Below, in pieces: positions 41,596 through 49,778 of a stretch of 64,000 bases of DNA (position 1 is its first letter; every line of letters starts with the position of its first letter). The DNA lies in assembly GCF_030252345.1 (NCBI RefSeq), contig NZ_CP126980.1, forward strand, positions 6,339,501 to 6,403,500, given 5' to 3'. The notes beneath the pieces are model-generated. The model searched no databases and was not told where the DNA came from. It worked only from the letters and a program-made list of their open reading frames with translations. This DNA is from Actinoplanes oblitus (GTDB lineage Bacteria > Actinomycetota > Actinomycetes > Mycobacteriales > Micromonosporaceae). The translations under genes were made by a program, and so were the position numbers.

Positions 41596-42047
41596 GGCTG
41601 GCCGTCACGGCCCTATCCCGGCCCGAGACACCACCGTGAGCACCAGCCCGGCAAACCCGGCTGGCCGTGACGGTCCCATCCCAGCCCCGGACACCACCGT
41701 CAGCACCAGCCCCGCCCCGGCTGGCCGCCACGGCCCCATCCCAGCCCCGGACACCACCGTCAGCACCAGCCCCGCAAACCCGGCTCGCCGCCACAGCCCC
41801 ATCCCAGCCCCCGACACCACGTCAGCACGAGCCCCCAACACCCAGCTGGCCGTCACGGCCCCATCCCAGCCCCGGACACCACCGTCAGCACCAGCCCCGC
41901 CAACCCGGCTGGCCGTGACGGCCCCATCCCAGCCCCGGACACCACCGTCAGCACCAGCCCCGCCAACCCGGCTGGCCGTGACGGTCCCATCCCAGCCCGG
42001 GACACCACCGTGAGCACCAGCCCGAACACCCGGCTGGGCGTCACCGC
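41596..42047. repeat. 63-bp C-rich tandem repeat, seven copies
   Basis: Seven consecutive units plus a partial one begin GGCTGGCCGTGACGG and continue CCCCATCCCAGCCCCGGACA. Most are 63 bp, some 60-62 bp. Because 63 is a multiple of three, long open frames appear on both strands and encode a 21-residue repeat. There is no start with a ribosome site and no function is assigned. The region lies between convergent TetR and STAS genes. Confidence 0.85.
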
Positions 42048-42204
42048 CCTGTCCAGGGCGGGGACAGGGCCGCAGCGGTGACCCGCTTTCGGCGGTGGCC
42101 GCGACGGGACCGCTGCGGGCGTACCGGAAAGCGGCAACCGCAAGCCGCAGCGGACCGCGGGCGGAAAGCGGACCGTGCGAAAAGCGCGGACCGGCGGCGG
42201 GCGG

Positions 42205-42558
42205 TCAGTCGAGGCGGAACAGGTCGCCGGCCTGCGTGGCGGTCAGCAGCCAGCGCAGGTGGGGCTGCGGGTTGCGCAGGTGGCAGGTCGCGTCGCGGGC
42301 GCCGGCCACGCTGCGGGCCGCGACCAGCATGCGCAGGCCGGCGGCGTCGCAGAAGTCGACACGGCCGACGTCGATGTGGATGTGGCGGACCGGGGCGCCG
42401 AGGCCGAGCAGGTCGTAGACCCGGGTGAGGTCGTAGAGCTGGGTCTGCAGGGCGGTGACCGACATCGCGTCCAGGCTGCCCCACAGTTCGATCATCAGGC
42501 GGTCGCCGTGCCGGGCGCCGGCGATCCTGGTGCCCGCGAACGCTGGTTCAGTGCTCAT
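42205..42558 (-). CDS. STAS-domain anti-sigma-factor antagonist-like protein
   Basis: A 117-aa STAS domain: HGDRLMIELWGSLDAMSVTALQTQLYDL, then HIHIDVGRVDFCDAAGLRMLVAARSVA. The phospho-acceptor position of SpoIIAA/RsbV proteins is Ser/Thr; here it is Cys-Asp (DFCDAAG), so regulation by phosphorylation is questionable. It shares one base with the stop of the upstream STAS-HATPase gene (TGATG) and is its probable partner. Confidence 0.83.
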   Translation of the reverse strand: MSTEPAFAGTRIAGARHGDRLMIELWGSLDAMSVTALQTQLYDLTRVYDLLGLGAPVRHIHIDVGRVDFCDAAGLRMLVAARSVAGARDATCHLRNPQPHLRWLLTATQAGDLFRLD

Positions 42559-43385
42559 CACGGCACCTCCGGCCGGTTGCGCAGGATCGCCCACACCAGT
42601 TTCCCGCCGCGGGCCGGCATCGCCCCCCACGCCGAGGCGGCCGCCCCGACGATCCGCAGGCCCAGGCCGCGGTCGGTGAGCGACGGGCCGAGCGGGCCGG
42701 GCACCGGGTCGCGGACCTGCGGCAGCGCCGGGTTCCCGTCGTAGACGGCGAGGTGCAGTGCGGCGGTGGCGCCCTCGCCGCGCGGCGAGGCGATTATCTC
42801 GATGTCCGTGCCGGCGTGCTCGGCCGCGTTCACCACCAGCTCGGACGCCACCAGCCGGCCGCGCTCACCGAGGTGCGCCAGGTCCCAGCCCTGGCAGGCG
42901 TCGCTGACCAGGGAACGGGCCAGGGTCGCGGCGGCCGGGTCGGGGGGCAGTGCCAGGTGCATCCGATCGATCAGCGGGCGCCGGTGCGCCAGGGCGGTCC
43001 GGGCCTGCTGCACCGACGCGTACATGACCAGCCAGTCCCGGGCGCCGAGCCGGCGTAACCGGCGGGCCAGCGGAACCGGGGCCGGCAGGCACACCCCGAT
43101 CGCGATCGGCGGCTGCATGGCGGCGCCCTGCGCGCACAGGGTCAGCCAGAGCGGGGCGCTGACCGCCCGCGGGTCGTTGAGCCGGTGCAGGTCGACGATC
43201 AGGCCGGTCGGGTGCTCAGCCAGGCACTTGTCCAGCACGGTACGGGCCTGCCAGGACAGCTGCCTGTCCCACGGCCCGCACAGGGTCACCTCGATGACGG
43301 CGGTGTCCGGATCGATGACAGCCAGCACCGGCTCGGCTGGCGCGCCCGCAGTCCAGTCGATCAGGTGCGGCGAGTCCGTGGCCAT
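42558..43385 (-). CDS. STAS-like plus HATPase (anti-sigma kinase-like) fusion
   Basis: A 275-aa protein. The N-terminal half (about 15-140) has STAS-like strands (DPDTAVIEVTLCGPWDRQL, GLIVDLHRLNDPRAVSAPLW). The C-terminal half (about 150-270) is a GHKL ATPase with the N-box VASELVVNAAEHAGT and the G-box LTDRGLGLRIVG, as in RsbW/SpoIIAB-type kinases. The combination suggests a partner-switching regulator acting with the following STAS protein. Start ATG at 43385 with GAAGGGG upstream. No sigma factor gene is adjacent. Confidence 0.85.
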   Translation of the reverse strand: MATDSPHLIDWTAGAPAEPVLAVIDPDTAVIEVTLCGPWDRQLSWQARTVLDKCLAEHPTGLIVDLHRLNDPRAVSAPLWLTLCAQGAAMQPPIAIGVCLPAPVPLARRLRRLGARDWLVMYASVQQARTALAHRRPLIDRMHLALPPDPAAATLARSLVSDACQGWDLAHLGERGRLVASELVVNAAEHAGTDIEIIASPRGEGATAALHLAVYDGNPALPQVRDPVPGPLGPSLTDRGLGLRIVGAAASAWGAMPARGGKLVWAILRNRPEVP

Positions 43386-43435
43386 GACCCCTTCCCCTGG
43401 CGAACGCACTCAGTGTCATCGATGGTGCCGCCGAC

Positions 43436-43465
43436 ATTCTTGATTTGTCCCAAAGACACCGTCAA
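43436..43465 (-). promoter_or_regulatory. candidate promoter of the STAS/HATPase operon
   Basis: On the minus strand TTGACG (43465-43460) and AAGAAT (43441-43436) are 18 nt apart, about 50 nt upstream of the start codon. Reasonable match to a housekeeping-type promoter; low information. Confidence 0.35.
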
Positions 43466-43514
43466 CGGGGATTCACCATCCGCGACGACCGCCCGGCAAC
43501 ACGGTCACCCGCTG

Positions 43515-44204
43515 TCACGGGGTCAGCCGCTCCAGCAGAGCGCGGGCGGCCGGGCCGCGATAGCTCTCCGTCAGCACCTCGGCGAGTTCGTCACGCACCT
43601 CCGGATCGGGGTGCTCGGCGAGGAAGGCGAAGTCGGCGACCTCGCCCCGGCCGCCCAGGCTCCAGAGTGCCCAGCGGACCTCGTCCGGGTCGTCGGAGCG
43701 CAGGCCGGCCAGCAACTCCGCATAGCCCTGCCGGGCGCCGTCCTCGCCCAGCCGCCGCCGCAGCCGGGCCGCGCCGATCTGGCCGCGGCCCAGACAGCCG
43801 GGGCACGCGCAGGGCCGGCGGCCGTGCGCGGCCGGCATGTACCGCCAGCCGGTCACGCGCGGAGCGGGGCGGATGGTGCGCACCTCGCGGGCGGTGACCC
43901 GGCGCGGGACGACCACCTCGTAGCCCCGCGGGTCGGGCATGGTCCGCAGGATCGCCACCGCCCGGGCCGCGGTGACCCGCTCGGGTGGCTTGCCGTAGTG
44001 CCCGACGTCGACCGGCTCGGAGTCCGGCAGCACGAACGTGACGGCGACGAACTCGCGCGCCCCGCGCCGGCGCAGCTCACGCGCCCACTGGTAGGTGAGC
44101 GTGTGCGAGGGCAGCACCGGGAAGCAGTAGACCGGGGCGCCCAGACCGCCGCGGCGCACCGTGGCGGTCAGCCGCGCCGGGGTGAGGTGCACGAAACGGC
44201 TCAC
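43515..44204 (-). CDS. hypothetical protein with HEAT-like C-terminus
   Basis: A 229-aa soluble protein. The N-terminal part (about 1-120) is unfamiliar. A Cys cluster CACPGCLGRGQIG (about 132-144) could bind zinc. The C-terminal 80 residues form HEAT-type helical repeats (DPDEVRWALWSLGGRGEVADF, DPEVRDELAEVL). The GTG start overlaps the helY stop by 4 nt, so it is co-translated with the helicase. The gene pair order is conserved in related genomes as far as I recall, but the role is unknown. Confidence 0.72.
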   Translation of the reverse strand: MSRFVHLTPARLTATVRRGGLGAPVYCFPVLPSHTLTYQWARELRRRGAREFVAVTFVLPDSEPVDVGHYGKPPERVTAARAVAILRTMPDPRGYEVVVPRRVTAREVRTIRPAPRVTGWRYMPAAHGRRPCACPGCLGRGQIGAARLRRRLGEDGARQGYAELLAGLRSDDPDEVRWALWSLGGRGEVADFAFLAEHPDPEVRDELAEVLTESYRGPAARALLERLTP

Positions 44205-46960
44205 AAGCCACCCTGGTACGCCAGGACGCCGCGGTTGACAGCGGTGATCGCCTTGCGGGCGGTCTCCTTGACGCCGGGTGAGGCGGCCGACGCCTCCCGG
44301 ATCTGGCCGAGCAGGTCGAGCACCTGCCGCGCCCAGCGGACGAAGTCACCGGCCGGCATGTCCGCGTCGTAGTTGTGCCCGCTGGCCAGCACCTTGGCCA
44401 GCGGCTCACCGCGGGCCCAGCGGAACATCGGCCAGACGAAGCCCGGGTCGGGCTCGCGGGTCAGCGACAGCCCGTGCTCGCTCTCCTCCACGGCGATCTC
44501 GGACCACAGCTTGGCGCAGGCGTCGACGGCGCCGCTGATCGGGCCCTTCGGCACCGAGGCACGGTCCTCACCCTCACGGCGCGACTCGTAGAGCACCATG
44601 GAGACCGCGGCGGCCAGCTCCTCGGGCTCCAGACCGTCCCAGACGCCCTGCCGCACGCACTCGGCGACCAGCAGGTCGGCCTCCGACCAGATCCGCCCGA
44701 GCATCCGGCCGGCCTCGCTCACCTCACCGTCGGCCGACAGGTAGCCGCGCGCGGTCAGCACCGCGCAGACCTGGTCGAACGTACGCGCCAGCGACCCGGT
44801 CCGCCCGGCCACCTTGGCCCGCAGCTGGTCGGTGTCGCGCAGCAGCCGGTGCCGGCGCTCGGCCCAGCGGGCGTGGTCCTCCCGCTCCGGGCAGGCGTGG
44901 CACGGGTGCTGGCGCATCTGCACCTTGAGCAGGGCGATCTCGGCGTCCTCGCCGGGGCTCGCCTTGCTGCGCCCGGATCGGCGCCGATCCGGGTGCCGGT
45001 CCAGCCCGGTCCCGCTGACCTGGGCGGCCAGATCGCGGCGGGCACCCGGGGAACGGTGGTTGAAGTTTTTCGGCACCCGCACGCGGGCCAGCACCTCGAT
45101 CTCGCCGCCGAAGTCGGCCGGGCTGACCCGGCCGGCCCAGCGGTCCTGGGTGAGCACCAGCGGGCGCGGCTCGCCGAACCCGCCGGCCGCCGGCTCCAGC
45201 ACCACGGCCAGGCCGGCGCGGCGGCCCTGCGGCACCCGGATCACGTCGCCGATGCGCAGTTTCGCCAGGGAGTCGTTGGCGGCCGAGCGGCGCTGGGCGA
45301 CACCCTGGCGGGCCAGTGATTTCTCCCGGTCGGCGATGGCCACCCGGATGGCGAAGTACTCGTCGAAGTCGCCGTGGTGGCAGGCGGCGTCCTCCCCGTA
45401 CGACTGCATGGTGTCGACGTTGCGCTGCACCTGGCGGGCCAGCCCGACCACCGAGCGGTCCGCCTGGAACTGGGCGAACGACGACTCCAGCAGCTCGCGG
45501 GATTTCTCCGCGCCGACGGTGCCGACCAGGTTGACCGCCATGTTGTAGGACGGGCGGAACGACGAGCGCAGCGGATACGTGCGGGTGGAGGCGAGACCGG
45601 CCACGTGCCGCGGGTCCACCTCGGGGCTCCAGAGCACCACGGCGTGCCCCTCGACGTCGATGCCGCGGCGCCCGGCCCGGCCGGTGAGCTGCGTGTACTC
45701 CCCCGGGGTCAGGTCGACGTGCGCCTCGCCGTTGAACTTGACCAGGCGTTCGAGGACGACACAGCGGGCCGGCATGTTGATGCCCAGGGCCAGGGTCTCG
45801 GTGGCGAAGACCGCTTTGACCAGCCCGTTGACGAAGCACTCCTCGACCGCCTCCTTGAAGGCGGGCAGCATGCCGGCGTGGTGCGCGGCGATGCCCCGTT
45901 CCAGGCCGTCGAGCCACTCCCAGTAACCCAGCACGGACAGGTCCTCGGCCGGGATGGCAGCGACCTTGGCCTGGGCGATCCGGCGGATCTCGGCGCGCTC
46001 CTCCGGGCCGGTCAGGCGCAGGCCGGCGCCGAGGCACTGCTGCACGGCGGCGTCGCAACCGGCCCGGCTGAAGATGAACAGGATGGCCGGTAGCAGCCCG
46101 GCGCGCTCCAGCCGGTCGACCACCTCGGCGCGCGGCGGCGGCTGCCAGCGGCGGCCGCGGCCGCCGCGCTGGTTCCACCCGCCGGCGCGCTCGCCCAGGT
46201 CCAGGCGGCGCTCCATCTCGCGGGTGTAGCGCAGCAGCTCGGGGTGCACGTCGTGTTTGCGGGCCGCGTCGGCGTCGTGGAACAGGTCGAACATCCGGCG
46301 GCCGACCAGCATGTGCTGCCAGAGCGGGACCGGCCGGTGCTCGCTGACCACCACCTCGGTCTTGCCCCGGACGGTGACCAGCCAGTCGGCGAACTCCTCG
46401 TAGTTGCTGACCGTGGCGGAGAGCGAGACCAGGGTGACCGAGGCCGGGAGGTGGATGATCACCTCTTCCCAGACCGCGCCGCGGAACCGGTCGGCGAGGT
46501 AGTGCACCTCGTCCATCACCACGTACGCCAGGTTTTTCAGCTGGGCCGACCCGGAGTAGAGCATGTTGCGCAGGACCTCGGTGGTCATCACCACCACCGG
46601 GGCGTCCGCGTTGATCACGTTGTCACCGGTGAGCAGGCCGACCTTGTCCGGGCCGTAGCGCTCGACCAGGTCGTGGAACTTCTGGTTGGACAGCGCCTTG
46701 ATCGGGGTGGTGTAGAAGCACTTGCGCTCGCCCGAGCGCAGCGCCAGGTGCACGGCGAACTCACCGACGACGGTCTTGCCGGCCCCGGTCGGCGCGCACA
46801 CCAGCACGCCGTTGCCCCGCTCGACCACCTCACACGCGGCACGCTGGAAGTCGTCGAGGTCGAAGCCGACGTCGAGCATGAAGTCGTCGAGCGCCGGGAA
46901 CTCGGCGGCTCGCGCCGCCCGCCGCTGGGATGCCGCATACCGTTCGGCGGGACTAGTCAT
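44201..46960 (-). CDS. helY: Ski2/HelY-like DEAD/DEAH-box RNA helicase
   Basis: A 919-aa superfamily 2 helicase. Motifs: APTGAGKTVVGEFAVHLAL (Walker A), TTPIKALSNQK, MDEVHYLAD (DEVH), VSLSATVSN (SAT), ATETLALGINMPAR and QLTGRAGRRGID. A Gly/Arg-rich insert (WNQRGGRGRRW) lies between the helicase lobes, and the C-terminal DSHCT domain (about 730-919) is intact. It belongs to the actinobacterial HelY group related to Mtr4/Ski2, probably involved in RNA processing. ATG at 46960; an ATG two codons earlier is possible. Near tatC-tatA-pafC-pafB, as in other actinobacteria. Confidence 0.93.
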   Translation of the reverse strand: MTSPAERYAASQRRAARAAEFPALDDFMLDVGFDLDDFQRAACEVVERGNGVLVCAPTGAGKTVVGEFAVHLALRSGERKCFYTTPIKALSNQKFHDLVERYGPDKVGLLTGDNVINADAPVVVMTTEVLRNMLYSGSAQLKNLAYVVMDEVHYLADRFRGAVWEEVIIHLPASVTLVSLSATVSNYEEFADWLVTVRGKTEVVVSEHRPVPLWQHMLVGRRMFDLFHDADAARKHDVHPELLRYTREMERRLDLGERAGGWNQRGGRGRRWQPPPRAEVVDRLERAGLLPAILFIFSRAGCDAAVQQCLGAGLRLTGPEERAEIRRIAQAKVAAIPAEDLSVLGYWEWLDGLERGIAAHHAGMLPAFKEAVEECFVNGLVKAVFATETLALGINMPARCVVLERLVKFNGEAHVDLTPGEYTQLTGRAGRRGIDVEGHAVVLWSPEVDPRHVAGLASTRTYPLRSSFRPSYNMAVNLVGTVGAEKSRELLESSFAQFQADRSVVGLARQVQRNVDTMQSYGEDAACHHGDFDEYFAIRVAIADREKSLARQGVAQRRSAANDSLAKLRIGDVIRVPQGRRAGLAVVLEPAAGGFGEPRPLVLTQDRWAGRVSPADFGGEIEVLARVRVPKNFNHRSPGARRDLAAQVSGTGLDRHPDRRRSGRSKASPGEDAEIALLKVQMRQHPCHACPEREDHARWAERRHRLLRDTDQLRAKVAGRTGSLARTFDQVCAVLTARGYLSADGEVSEAGRMLGRIWSEADLLVAECVRQGVWDGLEPEELAAAVSMVLYESRREGEDRASVPKGPISGAVDACAKLWSEIAVEESEHGLSLTREPDPGFVWPMFRWARGEPLAKVLASGHNYDADMPAGDFVRWARQVLDLLGQIREASAASPGVKETARKAITAVNRGVLAYQGGL

Positions 46961-47045
46961 GACCACAGGCTAGTTCGACCGTATGACAATTTGCGACAAG
47001 GTATGGGCCGTGGGGACGGTCAAACGGCATCGGTAAGGTGCACGA

Positions 47046-47771
47046 GTGCCGCATGCCACCGAACCTCCCCAGTCCGCGCGGCTCGTGGAAGCTGTGCTGT
47101 TCGACTTCCACGGCACTCTCGCCCAGGTCGAGGATCCGGTCACCTGGGTCGTGGCGGCCGCCGCGGCCTGCGGCGCCGAGCTCGACCGGGCCAAGGCCAC
47201 GATCCTCGCCGACCGGCTGGTCACCGCCGGGCGGGCCGGTGGCCCGCTGCCGCACCGGGTGCCGCCGCAGCTGGCCGAGCACTGGGCCGACCGGGACCTC
47301 TACGCGCACAGCCACCGGGCCGCCTACACCGGGCTGGCCGCGACCGTGCACACCGACGTCGAGGGGCTGGCCGACGCGCTCTACGACCGGCTGCTGAGCG
47401 CCGACGGCTGGTTGCCGTACCCGGACACCGAGCCGACGCTGCGCCGCCTGCACCAGGCCGGGATCAAGGTCGCGGTGGTCAGCAACATCGGCTTCGACAT
47501 CCGCCCGCACTTCGCCCACTGGGGTCTGGACGGGCTCGTCGACGCGTTCGCGCTGAGCTACGAGGTGGGCCGGACCAAGCCGGACCCGGCGATCTTCCTG
47601 CGCGCCTGCGGGATGCTGGGCGCCGATCCGGAGCGGACCCTGATGGTGGGTGACACGCCCGCCGACGCGGGCGCGGTCAAGGCCGGCTGTGCCGCCCTGG
47701 TGCTGCCGGCCGCCGAGGCCGGCCGCAACAACGGCCTGGGCGCGACGCTCGCGCTGGCCGGTTGCGGGTGA
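47046..47771 (+). CDS. HAD-superfamily hydrolase, altered motif I
   Basis: A 241-aa HAD-IA-like protein. Motif I reads VLFDFHGTLA: the nucleophile Asp is present but the usual second Asp (D-x-D) is His. Motif II is VVSNIG, motif III lysine is in VGRTKPDPAIF, and motif IV is MVGDTPADAGAV. The second Asp normally acts as acid/base, so phosphatase activity may be low or chemistry altered; His at this site occurs in some HAD subfamilies. GTG start, divergent from helY. Confidence 0.87.
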   Translation: MPHATEPPQSARLVEAVLFDFHGTLAQVEDPVTWVVAAAAACGAELDRAKATILADRLVTAGRAGGPLPHRVPPQLAEHWADRDLYAHSHRAAYTGLAATVHTDVEGLADALYDRLLSADGWLPYPDTEPTLRRLHQAGIKVAVVSNIGFDIRPHFAHWGLDGLVDAFALSYEVGRTKPDPAIFLRACGMLGADPERTLMVGDTPADAGAVKAGCAALVLPAAEAGRNNGLGATLALAGCG

Positions 47772-47775
47772 AAGG

Positions 47776-47967
47776 TCAGACGTAACGGTCGAGCAGGGTG
47801 CCGCGGCGCCCCTTGCCCGCGGTCGCCTCGGTGGCCCGCGCGGTGCTGGGCTCGGTGCTGACCGCGGCGTCGGCCATCGCCTTGAGGGCCTGGCGGGCGT
47901 TGCCGAAGACCGAGGTCGCCATCGACGTGAGCGAGGACGTGTTACCGGAAACCGAGTTCATCGCCAT
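47776..47967 (-). CDS. small hypothetical protein, Ser/Ala/Thr-rich
   Basis: A 63-aa protein starting MAMNSVSGNTSSLTSMATSV, with a helical Ala-rich middle (NARQALKAMADAA) and a basic C-terminus GKGRRGTLLDRYV. ATGAGGG lies just upstream of the ATG. No signal peptide or membrane helix. It fills the gap between a HAD gene and a convergent-orientation lipid kinase gene. Not recognised; coding status is supported by composition and ribosome site only. Confidence 0.5.
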   Translation of the reverse strand: MAMNSVSGNTSSLTSMATSVFGNARQALKAMADAAVSTEPSTARATEATAGKGRRGTLLDRYV

Positions 47968-48008
47968 GCCCTCATGTTCGGCCGTTCCCGGCGAATCTGA
48001 CGGCCGGG

Positions 48009-48908
48009 TCAGCGGAGCAACCGAATCGCACCCGGCACAACTTTTATGTCCAGCGGCAGCGGGCCGAGCCGCTCCCCGTCCGCGTACCCGACGATCCCCT
48101 CGGCGTGCACCCGCACGTGCCGGGCGCGCCGCACGGTGACCCGCGGATCGGTGACGTGCGTGCCCTGCCGCAGCCGCGGCTTGAGCCGGACCAGGCCGCC
48201 GCGTCCGAGCGGACTCGCGTAGATCACGTCGAGCAGCCCGTCGACCGGGTCGGCGGCCGGCAGGATCCGCATGCCGCCGCCGTAACTGGCCGCGTTCCCG
48301 ACCGCCACCACCTCGGCCGGCACGGTCAGCGTCTCACCGTCGATCTCCAGGGTGTAGCTGCGGGCCCGCAGCCGGGCCAGCTCCAGCATGATCGCCAGGT
48401 CGTAGCGGCGCGGGCCGCGCGGCCACCGCATCCGGTTGGCGCGTTCGTTGACCAGGGCGTCGAATCCGGCCGCGAGCACCGCGCAGAACCAGCGTTCCCG
48501 CCCGGCCGCGTCGGCCGCCAGGGCGGCATCGATCCGCTGGTCCCGGCCCGCTGCGAGACTCGCGGCGATCCCGGCCGCGGCGTCGAGAGGATTTCCCGGT
48601 ACGGCGACCGCGCCCGCGAAGTCGTTACCCGTCCCAGCGGGCACCACCCCGAACCCGACCGGCTGCCCGGCGGCGGCCTGCAGCACCCGGTGCACGGTGC
48701 CGTCCCCGCCGACCGCGACCAGCGCCACCGCCCCGTCCCCGACCGCCCGGTGGCAGGCCTGCTCGGCGCCGGTCCCGCTACCCGCCTCCAGCAGCCGCAC
48801 CGGATGCCCGGCAGCGCCCAGCGCCCGCACCACCTCGGGAAGCAGACCGCGGTGCCGGCCACGCCCCGCCCGGGGATTGGCCAGCACCGCGATGAAGTCC
48901 CTCGTCAC
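48009..48908 (-). CDS. diacylglycerol kinase-family lipid kinase
   Basis: A 299-aa DAGK-catalytic-domain protein (YegS/LCB5 type). FIAVLANPRAGRGRH begins the fold, VAVGGDGTVHRVLQAA is the nucleotide-binding GGDGT motif, and VPAGTGNDFAGAVAVP supplies the phosphate-binding loop. The C-terminal beta-sandwich ends DGERLGPLPLDIKVVPGAIRLL. It phosphorylates a lipid such as diacylglycerol. I start at GTG 48908; ATG at 48947 is the alternative, neither with a strong ribosome site. Confidence 0.88.
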   Translation of the reverse strand: MTRDFIAVLANPRAGRGRHRGLLPEVVRALGAAGHPVRLLEAGSGTGAEQACHRAVGDGAVALVAVGGDGTVHRVLQAAAGQPVGFGVVPAGTGNDFAGAVAVPGNPLDAAAGIAASLAAGRDQRIDAALAADAAGRERWFCAVLAAGFDALVNERANRMRWPRGPRRYDLAIMLELARLRARSYTLEIDGETLTVPAEVVAVGNAASYGGGMRILPAADPVDGLLDVIYASPLGRGGLVRLKPRLRQGTHVTDPRVTVRRARHVRVHAEGIVGYADGERLGPLPLDIKVVPGAIRLLR

Positions 48909-49155
48909 AGCCGCCGAGGGTATCGGCACCCGGAGCGGCTGCGACATCGGGCGTTGCCCGGCACCGGCGCATCGACAGCCCACCATCCTGTTGACAATTA
49001 ATCCCGGGAGTTCTCATCGATATCACCGCCGCGCCTCGCCTCGGCCACGCGAATACCATTTGCCACCTCCGCGACAACCCCGCACAGATGGACAGCGCGG
49101 CGGCGTCCACTTGCTACTGACGAATCGGCGTTATACGTTCTAGGCCGAACATCGA

Positions 49156-49175
49156 CAAGCGGCATTGTCCGCTTG
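49156..49175 (+). promoter_or_regulatory. hairpin just upstream of the ribosome site of the secreted-protein gene
   Basis: CAAGCGG-CATTGT-CCGCTTG forms a perfect 7-bp stem ending 5 nt before GGGGAGG. A stable hairpin abutting the ribosome site can protect the mRNA end or control access. An upstream TATACG near 49132 may be the -10. The rest of the gap 48909-49192 is comparatively AT-rich and has no gene. Confidence 0.4.
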
Positions 49176-49192
49176 ACACGGGGAGGTATTCG

Positions 49193-49576
49193 ATGACATT
49201 CAGTCGTCGCCTGGCGGCAGCCGGCGGAGTCGCCACGGTGCTCGTGTTCGGCCTGGCCGCTCCCGCACTGGCACACGACGTCCGCCTGGGCGGCCCCAAC
49301 GGCTGCGGGGCGACAAAGCTGCAGAGTTGTGGGTATGTGCAGGTCAGGTCCAACCACACCATCGTCGACGCCTGCGACACCAAGCAGGACGGCACCGGCT
49401 ACGCGGCCACCTACAAGCTCAAGAACGGCACCACGGGGATGGTTTCCGACGGGAACGGCGCCGCGTCCGGATGCGGCATCATCCAGGCCGGAACGTCGAG
49501 CAATCCGGTCACCCAGCTGGCCGGCTGCTACTACTTCGGCGGCGCGTGGCTCTGCAACCCGCTGACCGCGGTCTGA
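49193..49576 (+). CDS. small secreted Cys-containing protein
   Basis: A 127-aa exported protein. Signal peptide about 1-27 (VATVLVFGLAAPALA-HD). The mature part has six Cys (GCGATK, QSCGYV, DACDTK, SGCGII, AGCYYF, LCNPL), so three disulfides are likely. No enzyme motif. Strong ribosome site GGGGAGG. A 12-bp hairpin terminator follows, so it is a single-gene unit. The fold is not recognised. Confidence 0.82.
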   Translation: MTFSRRLAAAGGVATVLVFGLAAPALAHDVRLGGPNGCGATKLQSCGYVQVRSNHTIVDACDTKQDGTGYAATYKLKNGTTGMVSDGNGAASGCGIIQAGTSSNPVTQLAGCYYFGGAWLCNPLTAV

Positions 49577-49632
49577 TCACGCGGTTTCATTACCGGCATT
49601 CCATTACGGCCCCGTACCGGCCGTGATGCATT

Positions 49633-49660
49633 GTTGCCGGCGGCTTTTGCCGCCGGCAAC
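49633..49660 (+). terminator. terminator after the secreted-protein gene
   Basis: A perfect 12-bp stem (GTTGCCGGCGGC with its complement) and TTTT loop, about 56 nt after the stop. Confidence 0.8.
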
Positions 49661-49716
49661 TTCGCATTTACCGGTGTGAATTGAACTGGCACGTCACGCC
49701 GACCCCGGAAACACCT

Positions 49717-49757
49717 GTGGTGCCGGCCGTTCTCCGTGCGGAGCCGGCCGGCACCAC
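49717..49757 (-). terminator. terminator after tatC
   Basis: A perfect 12-bp stem (GTGGTGCCGGCC with its complement) lies 22 nt downstream of the tatC stop on the minus strand. Confidence 0.75.
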
Positions 49758-49778
49758 GGGTGCGTCACGATCGGATCG

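Noticed and set aside
41636..42013. Long Pro/Ser/Thr-rich open frames on both strands across the 63-bp repeats
   Set aside because: They result from the repeat length being divisible by three. No ribosome site and no non-repetitive sequence support coding.
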